Below, in pieces: positions 9,659 to 19,924 of a DNA stretch of 64,000 nt. The notes under the pieces were generated by a model, which was given only the letters and a program-made list of their open reading frames with translations, made no database searches and was not told the DNA's origin. Positions within the stretch are counted from its first letter, which is position 1; each line of letters starts with the position of its first letter. The stretch comes from Trichomonas vaginalis G3 (Eukaryota; Parabasalia; Trichomonadida; Trichomonadidae), in NCBI RefSeq assembly GCF_026262505.1, contig NC_067203.1, positions 26,579,411 to 26,643,410 of the forward strand, in the 5' to 3' direction. The translations under genes and the position numbers were made by a program.

Positions 9659-10474
9659 AGCCGCCAAAAAAGTGTCATTTTGTTTCGTTAGAGAAAGATG
9701 AATTGTCCATGTCATCCAAGGGGGATGGGGATTAGATGATAAAGAAGCAATTCATGCTCTCTATCTGAAGCAATCAGACTTACCAGCAACAATGTGAATC
9801 AGTCTTTCACTGAATGAGTAGGTGTTGGAAGAACTGTTCTCTAAAGCGATACAGTTGCGCTACATGTTCGTCAGCTTGTCTAGAAATAAATATATCATTT
9901 GTTTTATACGTTTTTTCGTAATAAATCTATTTGTATTTGTTGTATTTGAGTATGAAGATAACAAAAACTACGGCATAAGACGCAGTACACTGGGCTTCGT
10001 TGCCATTTTATTTACCATGTTAAGAATAAACTTAACAGACATGCTTTGTTTTCGACGAAGCCATCTAAAATAACGTACATCTAAATAAAACTAAAAAAAC
10101 TCTAAAATTTCTTTATTTGATAGTATACTTCAAATTATGCACTATACCTTCTAGAATTCTATAACACTCTTTGCATATAATTTTTTTAAAAAAAGTTATA
10201 TCTCGACAAAAATATGATTTATCAATAGAGTATGTAAAATAAAACTCATTCGCAGTATTAAAAAATCGTAAATCTTTCCAAAAAAATTTTGAATTACAAA
10301 TTTTAAAACTTAAAACAACATTTTTTGAAGCGAAAAAACGAAATCTAATTTTTTTGGAAAATTTAGAATAAATAGAGCTCTTTAACTCGTCGAATACAAA
10401 TTGTTTTCAAGTTTTTTTCGACCGGAAATTGAACTTTTAGAGTTTATACAATAAGATTCACATGAAAAAATACG
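9659..10474. other. Unique left arm of the outer element
   Basis: About 0.8 kb between the outer terminal repeat and the target duplication of the inner element. No convincing gene. A plus-strand frame at 9822-10073 contains RRSTLGFV, which recalls a copia-type RNase H motif, but nothing around it supports that. The rest is AT-rich. Confidence 0.5.
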
Positions 10475-10475
10475 G

Positions 10476-10480
<5 letters not shown>

Positions 10481-10514
<34 letters not shown>

Positions 10515-11397
10515 AGTGGGGCTTCCAGGCACTTCGTGCCTTCTAGCCCTGAGGATGAATGAGTATAATGAAGTTTTTTTTTCTTGGGGTGACCTTCCAG
10601 GCACTTCGTGCCTTCTAGCCCACATAAATGAAGTTTTTATTCGGAGGTCTTCCAGGAGCTTTTCACAAATTATATATGTTTTCATGTTTTGTCATGATTT
10701 CATCGTAAATGTTTTGTCAAGACTTCTTCGTAAATGTTTTGTCAAGACTTCTTCGTAAATGTTTTGTCAAGATTTCATCGTAAATGTTTTGTCAAGACTT
10801 CTTCTTCGTAAATGTTTTGTCAAGACTTCTTCGTAAATGTTTTGTCAAGACTTCTTCGTAATGAGCGTAAATGACCCAAAAATAATGTTTATGTTAGCAT
10901 GTTAGATCTAACACGTTTTCTAACATGTTTTCTAACATCGTAGAAAACTCATGATTTCATCGTAAATGTTTTGTCAAGACTTCTTCGTAAATGTTTTGTC
11001 AAGACTTCTTCGTAAATGTTTTGTCAAGATTTCATCGTAAATGTTTTGTCAAGATTTCTTCGTAATGAGCGTAAATGACCAAATTTCAAGAGTTTTCTAC
11101 GATGTTAGAAAACATGTTAGAAAACATGTTAGATCTAACATTCTAACATAAACATTATTTTTGCTGAAAATTTCATGATTTTCGAGAGTTTTAGACCATG
11201 TTAGAAAACGTGTTAGAAAACATGTTAGATCTAACATTCTAACATAAACATTATTTTTGCTGTAAATTTCATGAAATTTCATGACTTCTTCGTAAATGTT
11301 TTGTCAAGACTTCTTCGTAAATGTTTTGTCAAGACTTCTTCGTAAATGTTTTGTCAAGACTTCTTCATCGTAAATGCTTTGTCACTTTTCTGTCACT
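10481..11397 (+). repeat. Left complex terminal inverted repeat of the inner element
   Basis: It consists of an A-run (10481-10511), then GGGAGTGGGGCTTCCAGGC and two copies of a GGCAC-TTC-GTGCC hairpin (first at 10528-10540). From about 10690 on come tandem 25-bp units of the type GACTTCTTCGTAAATG plus TTTTGTCAA. Three copies of a 53-bp pentamer block are interspersed (10887-10939 reversed, 11101-11153 and 11197-11249 forward). The array ends just before the methyltransferase start. Confidence 0.85.
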
Positions 11398-11431
11398 TTT
11401 CAGGAAAAAACATTTTTATTATATATATAAA

Positions 11432-12250
11432 ATGAATTTTACAAAACCACCGTTACCCTTCTTTGGAAATAAGAGTAGATGTAAAGATATTCTATTGAGA
11501 GAACTTAAGAAACTACCGAATGGTCTAACATTTGTAGACTTGTTCGGTGGAAGTTTCTATATATCTCATTTGTGCCATACAATATTTCCTGACTCAAAGA
11601 TTATATGCAATGACTTCGACAACTATATGAACCGTCTCAAACATATACCAGACACAAACAAAATATTGAAAGAGTTAAAAGAAAAGATACCTATAGGTAA
11701 GATGGAACGTATACCATTAGATAAGAAAAATACTGTCAGAGAGGTTTTGAAAAAGGCAGAGTATATTGACTGGGATAGTATATCTGCTAGACTATTATAT
11801 AGTGGTGCTATAAGAGTTCATGACATTGAAACACTTATGTCAAAAGTTTTATATCTTAACTATACAAATGTTTTCAAAGAGGACATAGAAAAATATACTG
11901 AGGGTATAGAGTTTGTGAGATGTCATTGGACAGAGTTGTATGAAAAATATAAAAACAAGGAAAATGTTTTCTTTATAGTAGACCCACCGTTCTATAACAC
12001 ATATGATTTTCAATACCAAGTAGACTGGACTCTGAGAGACTCTTTAGAAACTTTAGACGTTTTACATAACCATCCATGCTTTTACTTTACATCCGATAAA
12101 AGTGGTTTGGAAACCGTTATGAGATGGTTAGAGGACATACATGACTATGAGTTTAGATATGACAAGATAGAATATGAGAGAGGTCCTATAAACCGGAAAA
12201 AGTGTCATAACAAAGAAATTTTACTAGTAAGTAAATGTGGTTTGAAATAG
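11432..12250 (+). CDS. D12-class DNA N6-adenine methyltransferase (element gene)
   Basis: 272 codons beginning MNFTKPPLPFFGNKSRCKDI. The N-terminal PFFGNK resembles the PFxGGK S-adenosylmethionine motif of Dam/D12 enzymes. It is followed by FVDLFGGSF (motif I region) and, near residue 190, the catalytic DPPFY (DPPY-type motif IV). These enzymes methylate adenine N6, usually in short palindromes; candidate targets here include the GATC in the terminal pentamer blocks, though specificity cannot be read from sequence. It lies directly inside the left terminal repeat and is the best-preserved gene of the inner element. The ATG at 11432 starts the conserved domain; the frame continues upstream into the repeat array, which is not coding. 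Confidence 0.85.
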   Translation: MNFTKPPLPFFGNKSRCKDILLRELKKLPNGLTFVDLFGGSFYISHLCHTIFPDSKIICNDFDNYMNRLKHIPDTNKILKELKEKIPIGKMERIPLDKKNTVREVLKKAEYIDWDSISARLLYSGAIRVHDIETLMSKVLYLNYTNVFKEDIEKYTEGIEFVRCHWTELYEKYKNKENVFFIVDPPFYNTYDFQYQVDWTLRDSLETLDVLHNHPCFYFTSDKSGLETVMRWLEDIHDYEFRYDKIEYERGPINRKKCHNKEILLVSKCGLK

Positions 12251-12366
12251 GACTACTTGTTTTAGGTTTTTTCCATTGTGTCATTTATTTATTTGACGTG
12301 GCAGAAAAGTACAGAGAATATGAAGATGAACCAATGCCTGCAAATGTTCAGCATATGTACTCGTAA
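12235..12366 (+). CDS. Small single-TM protein (43 aa), element gene
   Basis: A short frame overlapping the methyltransferase end by 16 bases. It encodes MWFEIGLLVLGFFHCVIYLF, then an acidic tail DVAEKYREYEDEPMP. One N-terminal hydrophobic segment is followed by a charged tail, as in many small viral membrane proteins. I do not recognise a family, and the call rests only on composition and position. Confidence 0.35.
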   Translation: MWFEIGLLVLGFFHCVIYLFDVAEKYREYEDEPMPANVQHMYS

Positions 12367-12390
12367 GAGATATTTTTATCTAATATTAAA

Positions 12391-12737
12391 TGGACGCACA
12401 GAACTTAGCGAATGCACAGCAACCTGGACAACCAAACCAGAGAATATTCCAAATGAAGTTAGAATACAAACTGCAATGGCAAACTATGGTCAAGTGCCAA
12501 CAGATGTACAAATGCAAACTGCCATGTCAAATGACGCTGCGTTAGGTTTGCCACATGGTATGCAATATGAGATGGAAAGAGTTTTATACAAACCCTGAAG
12601 TGGGATATAAACAACTTTATGCAGATGACGCGAACACAGGAGTTGACCCAGAATATGTTTTCTACCAGAGGAGAAACAGAATGTATGAGCTCCAGTTAAA
12701 GAATGCTATGGAACTCAACAGGAAACGTAAGGACTAG
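12391..12737 (+). other. Gln/Asn-rich and helical coding-like segment of the inner element
   Basis: Plus-strand sequence with protein-like composition (MDAQNLANAQQPGQPNQRIF and, further on, YADDANTGVDPEYVFYQRRN). It sits between the methyltransferase and the amphipathic protein and is part of the fossil element. No family recognised. Confidence 0.35.
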
Positions 12738-12769
12738 GCGGACATTAGATTTTTTACATATAGTAAAAT

Positions 12770-13011
12770 GGGTTTCTTTGGAAAGAATAGGAAACTTCTT
12801 TCGAAATGTTGGAAGAGGTATATGGAATGGAATAAAAACCGTCGGAAGAGGAATTTGGAACGGAGTCAAAAATATTGGTAAAAGGGTAGGTCATTTTGTT
12901 GGTATTATACCTAAAGACCCTGAACCAGAAGAACAAGCTCCTGTTATACAACAGCCTGAACCTGCACCACAGTCTAGTTGGCAACCAAATCCAACACCTC
13001 AACCGTATTAA
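12770..13011 (+). CDS. Small amphipathic basic protein, pVI/pX-like (element)
   Basis: The sequence has a duplicated amphipathic unit (GRGIWNGIKTV, GRGIWNGVKNI) followed by GKRVGHFVG and a Pro/Gln-rich tail. Basic amphipathic helices of this kind resemble small adenovirus- and Polinton-type internal capsid proteins that disrupt membranes. The second element has two comparable proteins (49057-49293, 49314-49529) starting MAAGxFKKLWD. Function is inferred from composition only. Confidence 0.45.
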
Positions 13012-13860
13012 AAATTATATTTTACCGTTCGATAGTAGTTGTATATGAAACTAAGTTCTAGATAAAACGCATGGTATAATGGAATTATTCTCTTTCTTCC
13101 ATCTGTAGTAAACCATACTTGAAAGTCTGAAATACTTCCACTTGGTGGTTCATATAACTTTGTAGGTTTTTCGTAAAAGTCATTTGCCAAGCATAAGAAA
13201 GAGTTTTGGGCGCCAGAAAATGAAGCATGAACAATAATAGCAGCTGGTCGAAAACATCTTTAAATAAATATGGTTCATCTCTTGCATATCGACTGTAAAT
13301 ATTTGCTAAAGGAAGTTCGACTTTCTGATTTAACATTCTTTGCAAATAATACATGACATTGCAGTGAATTCTGTATATATTTGTTCGTCTTTCTTTGGAT
13401 TGTCTTGTAGATTTGAAATGACACTTGTGAATTTTGTTTGTCATATACAATTCTCACATAAAGTGTGCTCTCGGTATTTGCATATTCATCAGCATATTTT
13501 GCATAACATGAATTTATTTTATCTTCTATATTTTTAACGCAGTCTGTAGAGAAGATGAAAGGTCAACTTGTATTAGCTCAATTTCTTCCCACATTTTTCG
13601 TTTCCTTCAGATATATAATCTATATGAAACCTTACAATAAATGGAAAACTTTTATTTCTAACGACACAAACTTCATTCTACGAAAGCCAATAGCTTTTGT
13701 GACGGATGGGTCTCTTAACCATCTAAGTGGGTGTCAAAACGATAGCCTTCATGCTTTACGGTCTCTGTCTCAAACTTTTGACCGACATTAGTAAAAAGTT
13801 CATCTAATGGTTTAGTTGTAGCAACTCTTGAATTTTCTTTTTCTATTGGAAGCATATTTT
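13012..13860 (-). pseudogene. Minor-capsid-like region of the inner element (fossil)
   Basis: The minus strand contains protein-like pieces such as PLANIYSRYARDEPYLF and SISDFQVWFTTDGRKRI, with a final beta strand FYLELSFIYNY. The pattern resembles the last half of the jelly-roll minor-capsid candidate of the second element (53811-54317: EFLEFWFKYPDGKKI, then YYSIMLMLEY). The region is broken and is described only as a fossil. Confidence 0.4.
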
Positions 13861-13986
13861 ATCTACATAAAAAATGTCAAATGAAACAGCGTCTATGAGA
13901 GAATACAACACAACGACAACTCATTATGCAAGCTCTAAATAAGAAACACAAACAACTTTTCAAACTATTCTAAGATATCTGAGTCA

Positions 13987-15045
13987 TTGAAAGAAGGAAA
14001 CTTAAAACTGACTTTAAACCCAATGACAGATGAGTTTCTGTTTCAAGACAATAAGAACCATACTGTCTGTATAAATCCAACAAAAGGAACTTTAAACGAG
14101 AAACCTATAAATGAACTTCTTTTGAAAGCAGATATTGACAACAAAGCTGACAAAGAGTATGTTGACGATGAGTTAGCACGTGTGGCTAGTGCGTTAGTGA
14201 AGAAGGCAGATAAGGAATATGTGAATGAAAAGGATGAAAAAATTAAAGAAATGGTTGAATGGTACCATGAACGGACAACAAAGATTTTAGAAGGTAAAGC
14301 CAATACAGGGTGGGTTTCAGGATGTTTAGACCTTAAAGCTGACAAAACATATGTTAACGATGAGTTAAAGAAGAAAGCAGACTCGACATGGGTAGCTGGA
14401 TATGTAGATGCAACAAAAGAGTATATTTTCACATGGACAGAAGGAACATACTCACAAAAATATCATAGACATAGCATCTCTGACGTAAATGAACTTGAAG
14501 AAAAGTTATATAAGAAAGCAGACAAAACAGAGCTTCAAACATTAAAGACAGAAATACTTCAAACACTATATCCTATAGGTTCTATTTACACGTCAATGAA
14601 CTCTACCAGACCAGAAGTAGTACTTGGTTTTGGAACTTGGACTCAAATAGTCGACAGGTTTTTGTATTGTGCAAACTCTTCAAAGGAAACAGGTGGAAGT
14701 AAAACGATTTCAGGTGAAAACTTACCTGCGCACAGTCACTACATAGATTTAAGTACATCTCAAGCAGGTTGGCATAAGCATAAATTTTGGGATTGGCACG
14801 CCTTGAAAAAAGGTAAAGGATATGATGTTAAAGACGACGTTCAGTTTGCTATAAATTGTTACTGGAGTGACACTCAGGGAGATGGAAACCATACACATCG
14901 CGTTACAGGATATACACAAACAACGGGACAAAGTAAAGACTACATGCCACCTTACATGACAGTTTACGCATGTATAGAATTGCTTAGTCCGTCATTTTCA
15001 ACTTCTTTAGCATATTCGTCAGGAGTTGTCTCTTATATTTGTTAG
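13987..15045 (+). CDS. Phage-type trimeric fibre protein (inner element)
   Basis: About 350 codons. The N-terminal half has KADKEYVxxEL repeats typical of phage tail-fibre shafts. The C-terminal half is a collar/Gp10-C-like domain: YPIGSIYTSMNSTRPEVVLG, FGTWTQIVDRFLYC, GGSKTISGENLPAHSHYIDL, then a GNHTH and a closing PPYMTVY. Such domains sit at fibre tips and bind receptors. The C-terminal DNA is almost identical to the fibre gene of the second element (55046-56815), including silent sites. It lies between minor- and major-capsid-like regions, which fits a capsid-associated spike. Confidence 0.75.
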   Translation: MKEGNLKLTLNPMTDEFLFQDNKNHTVCINPTKGTLNEKPINELLLKADIDNKADKEYVDDELARVASALVKKADKEYVNEKDEKIKEMVEWYHERTTKILEGKANTGWVSGCLDLKADKTYVNDELKKKADSTWVAGYVDATKEYIFTWTEGTYSQKYHRHSISDVNELEEKLYKKADKTELQTLKTEILQTLYPIGSIYTSMNSTRPEVVLGFGTWTQIVDRFLYCANSSKETGGSKTISGENLPAHSHYIDLSTSQAGWHKHKFWDWHALKKGKGYDVKDDVQFAINCYWSDTQGDGNHTHRVTGYTQTTGQSKDYMPPYMTVYACIELLSPSFSTSLAYSSGVVSYIC

Positions 15046-15049
15046 GAAC

Positions 15050-17170
15050 TGTCTTTGAAAGTATACCACCTTGAACTTTGACAAGTTTTGAAACGAGGTC
15101 TGACAATAGTAGTTTTATCTTCTGCTTGCAGTGTGTGTACATTTTGCCATGTTTGCCCTAAACTTCACATAATATTCCTCTTGTTTCTTTCTGGATCTTA
15201 TTAGCCGGGCAAAGGCGCTGTGNNNNNNNNNNNNNNNNNNNNNNNNNCCAAGCCAAAAGTTTTGAACGGTTTCTCATTTTATATTGAGTTTTTTACCTCC
15301 CTGTATGAGTCCTACTTTCACATATGGCATAATAGAACTTTGCATTTCAGGGTTATGGTTGTTGTGAAGTTGTTGTTAAAGTTCATAGCATCTAATGTCA
15401 AGTTGTATGACCTCATATCCTCAACTGTGGAATATTCTTCTCTTTGGATGTAATATTGCCATCTTGTTTATATGATATTTAATCCAGGTTGTAGAAGCAA
15501 GATAGTCATTTTATAGTTCGTCTGAACAGTACAAACATAGTATCTGCATTTTTCATTGCAGTTGTTAAGGCAATATCTGTTCTTGCACCTGGGTCAGCAC
15601 TTTGGTTTTCAACTTCACCGCAAAGTCTTTGACAGATATTTGGGTATAGGGAACATAGTGGAACTGCAATATATTTGGCAGCTAAAGCTTTGAATATCTG
15701 GTCCAACATATAGACTGCAAGTCTGCTTTCTATTCTCTTGCATTCAAACTTTTCGCATGTGAACTTAACTGGTCCCAAGCAGTTCCAGCAGCATTGAAGT
15801 AGTATTTACTTCAGTGTTGAAGTTTGAGAAACCAAAGTCTAAGTCAACTTTGTCTTTGCAAAGTCGGCGAATGACGTTTTGATTTGCTCCCTTTACGTTG
15901 TAAGAGTGAATGGGTCTTGTGTTTGGTGCAATGACTAAGTTATTTTTGCTTGAGTAAGTTCGATAGAAATTTTTTCTGCCCAGTTGGCAAGTATCTTAAA
16001 AACTGAAGATGAGGAAAGATGACAAAGGAACTCTAAGTTTCAATTTTACTTTGTTACTGCTGCTGCGTTTGTCCAGAAAGGTCAAACATAAACTCCTGGA
16101 ACGTTAGGGTCAAGTCTTCTTATTTTCTCAATAGTTGCATACTGGTCTGTTTGTTCTCTAGCTTGTGGTTGTTACTGAGTTTCTCAAAGCGAACCATTCA
16201 TAGTTTGCCATGTTACTGTTTGAACTAAGTCAGATTAGAATATATCTTATATCCATGAAAACTTCTGGAGCATATTGGTATCCGACATAGAAAATTCCAT
16301 TGCAACCTTTCTTGTCAGACAACTTGGCAGAAGGTTTTATTTCAATGTCTTTTTCCACGTATAAGAATGAGTTGTCAATAGAAATAATATGAAACCTGTC
16401 GCAAGCAATATCTACTGTTGTTGAAAGAACCTTCTCCAAACTCACCTACGTTTCCATAAGAACAGCAGTTGTATATTCGTAGTTCCAGGAACTATTTCTG
16501 ACCTTCTAATGGCATTGTCGCATTCGTTATACCATCGAAACATTTCCATTCATAGCATCCAAACTTTTTGGCGTTATTTCTGAGCGGCGTACATTCATAT
16601 GAGTAAAAATATAGAATAGTTGGATTTATATGTCATAATAGAACCCACGTGGACCAAGCTTTACTTTCTCCTGACTGAGGTTTTTAACTCTTCTTTTTCC
16701 TTCATTGCCACTACTTTCACTAGATGAAGTTACTTCTTCACTATTTTCACTTTGTTACTCTTCTCTTCTTCTTTGGTGTCGCTTTTGGTAACTTGCCCTC
16801 TGCTTCAAGTTGTTGCATCTTTGCCTCATGTTCACCTGTATGTTGTAAATTCCCATGTCCTTTTTGCCTTTGGCTCTGGTCGCCCATCTCAGTAACCTAT
16901 ATCCTAGAAAGATTTCGTCATAGTTTGTATTTGAGGTCTTCGCGTATTGTTGCATGACTCTTTCCTGAGTTTCTGGTTCAAGCTCTTCAAACAGAGCTTG
17001 TCCATATGGAATAGCTCGTTTCCAAATATAGTTTTTGTAGCCATTCTGGTTTTTTCCATGTTACCAACTATATCTTTTGTGAATGGGAAAGCTTTTACCC
17101 AATCTTTCAGTCTTGCGTCATTTATTTCTGTAGTTTGGTTTTTTTTGTCAAGGAACATGTTTTTTCAATA
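15050..17170 (-). pseudogene. Major-capsid-like region of the inner element (fossil)
   Basis: Minus-strand pieces such as GARTDIALTTAMKNADTMFV, PLCSLYPNICQRLCGE and KDWVKAFPFTKDIVGN are scattered here. The first recalls the DFSYALHNVTDVVLAF segment in the C-terminal half of the second element's major capsid protein, with the same upstream spacing. I therefore read this as a decayed double-jelly-roll capsid gene. It is heavily broken (several breaks) and contains the assembly gap. Confidence 0.45.
15223..15247. other. Assembly gap (25 N)
   Basis: Twenty-five ambiguous bases. The true length is unknown; the sequence on both sides belongs to the inner element. Confidence 0.99.
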
Positions 17171-18473
17171 CTAATTTCATTTGGTACTGTCCATTTTGAG
17201 TTTTCTTAAATATTCATCCCTTCTCATTTCATTGTCTGCAAAGTAAGTTTTTATGACATTTTGTAAACTTTCGTTTGCAAGGTCATGTACAATAGGTTCT
17301 CTTCCTTCGCCCTCCCTAACTTTCTTTCTAAACTCTTCACCAAATTACCATCTCTATGGTTCTGTGTAGTTTTTGAGATAAATGTTCTAGAACGTCAGTG
17401 TGTTATTTCCATCAGCCATGTTCATTTCATATCTGGTCCAAAATATCTGCATGTTTCATATCTTTCAATGCATTAAAGCCGCGCTTAAAATACAAGCTAT
17501 ATCTGGTTCACCATTGACTCCATTGCGTCTACAACTTCTTGGAATTGTGGTTGTAAGTTTATGAACCACCTATCTGGATTAGCTTTATGACCCCATCTCA
17601 TTGTAGTTCCATCGTCTGCAAAACAAAAGTAGGTTGTTTTCCATCTTGGTTAGGTTCTGAATGACTTTAAACAATGTTTCATTTCTATATGTTTTCTTGA
17701 ATTTAACCTTTTATTTTCACCGAGTTATCCGAAGATTGAACGTTAAATGCTCGTAAGTAAAAAGGGTTGTTGTATTTGTGTACATTTTCTTTCAGTACTT
17801 CCATTCTATGCTGAATATTTTCATCTGGTGCTGGATTTTTGTATGTCGCAAAACATTTTTCGATATTCTTCTACTATGTCAGCGAATTTTTTTTAGACTC
17901 CTGGAAATATTCATATTCTCCGCATCTCTTGTTGAGGGTCAAGATTTTTCGGCTCCAAATCTTCATCTAGTTCTGTGAAGTTAGTTTCCAAAGGAGTGAC
18001 TTGTTCGTTTCCTTCAGGCTCTTCTAGCTGTTGTTGCTGAACTATTTCTTCCATGTCTGTTGTATCTGAACTTCTTCCTGTGGAGTTTCTTGTACCTCAT
18101 CTGCTGGCATTTCATATATTCCGAGACCATTTTTACAATTTCCCTATCTACGTCATCCGCATTCATAAGCTTTTGTTCTTTCGTTCCGTCTCTATTTTAC
18201 GCGTTTCATGACGAAAGTTGAATTGTCATTTAGCTCTGACATCAAATATCTCGGAGTAAATTCATCCATGTCATTTGGATGATATGCTATTAAATCATAT
18301 CCCTTAGCGAGCTTGTATTTTTCCAGGTTTGAGATTATATCCGTTTTTGGTGCTGAGCCATAAAGCTAAATAGGTCGGGTCAGTATTTCCATCCTTGAAC
18401 TTTCCAATAGCTTCTTTATATCTGTCACTAAAGTCAACAGTATCTGGGAAACCACACTCTTCTTTAAGCATTT
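17171..18473 (-). pseudogene. Unassigned minus-strand coding-like region of the inner element
   Basis: Composition and short minus-strand stretches (for example YDLIAYHPNDMDEFTPRYLM) show former coding sequence, but I cannot assign a family. Packaging ATPase motifs were looked for and not found. It lies between the capsid-like region and the Gln/Pro-rich gene and is part of the same fossil. Confidence 0.4.
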
Positions 18474-19011
18474 TTAAGAATTCTTGGTTTCCTTGTTCTC
18501 TACTTCTTTTATGTCCTTGCTCTGTTTGTGGTTGTTGTTGTGCAGTGTTTTGAACTGTTGGTTGCTGTGCAGTGTTTTGAACTGTTGGTTGTGGTGCAGT
18601 GTTTTGAATGTTGGTTGTTGTGTTGGTTGTTGTGTTGGTTTTGGTGCATGCCTGTGTCTGTGTCCATGTGACGATGTAAATGTTTTAGGTAGTCCTGGTG
18701 CAGGTGCTTCTCTTGGAGGGTTTGGTGGTATATAAGTTCCACCAGCTGGCACATATGTTCCATCTGCAGCGTAATGTCCTACCTGACTTTTCGTTCTTAA
18801 GAAAGCATTTACTAGGTCTGTTTTGGTCTGTTGTAACTCTTTTCTTGACTTTCCACAACAGTTGCTCTAACGCGTCATAGGCACTTTGAACTGCCTGTCT
18901 CGTTGCTGCATCTGTTATTTTCGTCATATTTTGTGCTACTTCTTTTAACTCTTTGTCGAAACCTTCAGACTTCAGTTTCTTTCCAGATGAGAAGTCGTTC
19001 ACTTGTTTCAC
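18474..19011 (-). pseudogene. Gln/His/Pro-rich repeat protein region (inner element, fossil)
   Basis: The minus strand encodes an N-terminal helical part (MKQVNDFSSGKKLKSEGFDK). This is followed by a Pro/Gly stretch (GGTYIPPNPPREAPAPGLPK) and a His/Gln-rich tail with near-repeats of NQQFKTLH. The DNA contains matching repeats around GTTTTGAACTGTTGGTTG. No family recognised; a low-complexity structural protein is likely. Confidence 0.4.
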
Positions 19012-19099
19012 CTTACTATGAAGAGCTTCGAAAGCGTTCTTAAAGTCAGCATTGTTAAAGTTTCATTTGAACTGTCTTCATCCGCTTGTATTTTTGTCC

Positions 19100-19642
19100 T
19101 TATTGACCTATAAGCTGGGCTGCTTTAGCGTTGGCTTGGGCATCTAACCAGTCATTGTTAGCTTTTATATATTCTGCGCTTTTCATTGCCTTTTGCATGG
19201 CTGCGTCGTTATTTTTACTTTCTTGTGCTAAGTTTTCATACTGTACGGTTTGGTTTTGCAACTGTAAAAGTTTTTCTGCCTTTACATTTGCTTCAACTTC
19301 TTTTTTTATACTCATCGCTTCCATATATGTCTTCAGGGCTTTTTGTTTTATCTCTTCATCTTTCAGTATTTTATATTGAGTAGTATGGTTTTTCAAATTT
19401 ATGACATCTTGTTCCATTTTTGCTACTTCTGCTGCTTTTTCTGACACTTTTTTCGCATATTCCTCTGTACTTAGTTCTTTCAGTTGTTCTTCTTTCTCTT
19501 TTTTCTCTACGTTTAACTCATTGAGTTTCTTTGTGTGTCTGTCATATTCTAGTTTCTTTTCGTTTTCACTTATTTGCTTCTGTATGTCTATGTTTGACTT
19601 TTTGACATCTGTTATTTGATTTTTGAGTGAACTCAAATTCAT
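19100..19642 (-). CDS. Coiled-coil protein of the inner element
   Basis: 180 codons, nearly all heptad-like and highly charged (MNLSSLKNQITDVKKSNIDI through to NDWLDAQANAKAAQLIGQ). A long parallel coiled coil is predicted by eye. It could be a scaffold or stalk protein of the particle. No homologue is recognised in the second element. Confidence 0.5.
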   Translation of the reverse strand: MNLSSLKNQITDVKKSNIDIQKQISENEKKLEYDRHTKKLNELNVEKKEKEEQLKELSTEEYAKKVSEKAAEVAKMEQDVINLKNHTTQYKILKDEEIKQKALKTYMEAMSIKKEVEANVKAEKLLQLQNQTVQYENLAQESKNNDAAMQKAMKSAEYIKANNDWLDAQANAKAAQLIGQ

Positions 19643-19715
19643 TTGACTTGAGGGTTATAGGCTGTTCCGTCTGCAGCTCCACCATAGCCTGCCATTTTCG
19701 CTAAAAGTGCCGCTC

Positions 19716-19898
19716 TTAAACCTCCACTCGTGCACCAACAACTCGGTTTAAAAGCATAGGATTGCTTGACATTTGTTGCAACATAGTGGGGTCATTCAGC
19801 ATTTGTTGTTGCAACTGTTGTTGTGGTGTTAGTCTTACTATTGGATGTTTCAATGCTCTCTTCCTCTTACGTATATTCTTACGTAGCTTACGTGGCAT
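19716..19898 (-). CDS. Small Arg/Lys-rich protein of the inner element
   Basis: About 60 codons beginning MPRKLRKNIRKRKRALKHPI, then a Gln/Met-rich stretch (QQQLQQQMLNDPTML). The very basic N-terminus suggests nucleic-acid binding, comparable with small core proteins of DNA viruses, but no family can be named. It is the first gene inside the right terminal repeat. Confidence 0.45.
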   Translation of the reverse strand: MPRKLRKNIRKRKRALKHPIVRLTPQQQLQQQMLNDPTMLQQMSSNPMLLNRVVGARVEV

Positions 19899-19924
19899 TT
19901 TAAGTGAAGTAAAAAACGGTTTTT

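Noticed and set aside
9822-10073. Plus-strand frame with RRSTLGFV, resembling a copia-type RNase H motif
   Set aside because: One short motif only; no other reverse-transcriptase or RNase H signature nearby, and LTR elements are not expected in trichomonads.
10667-11397. Array of ~25-bp direct repeats considered as a CRISPR-like array
   Set aside because: No unique spacers of constant length, repeats are tandem and part of a terminal inverted repeat, and the genome is eukaryotic.
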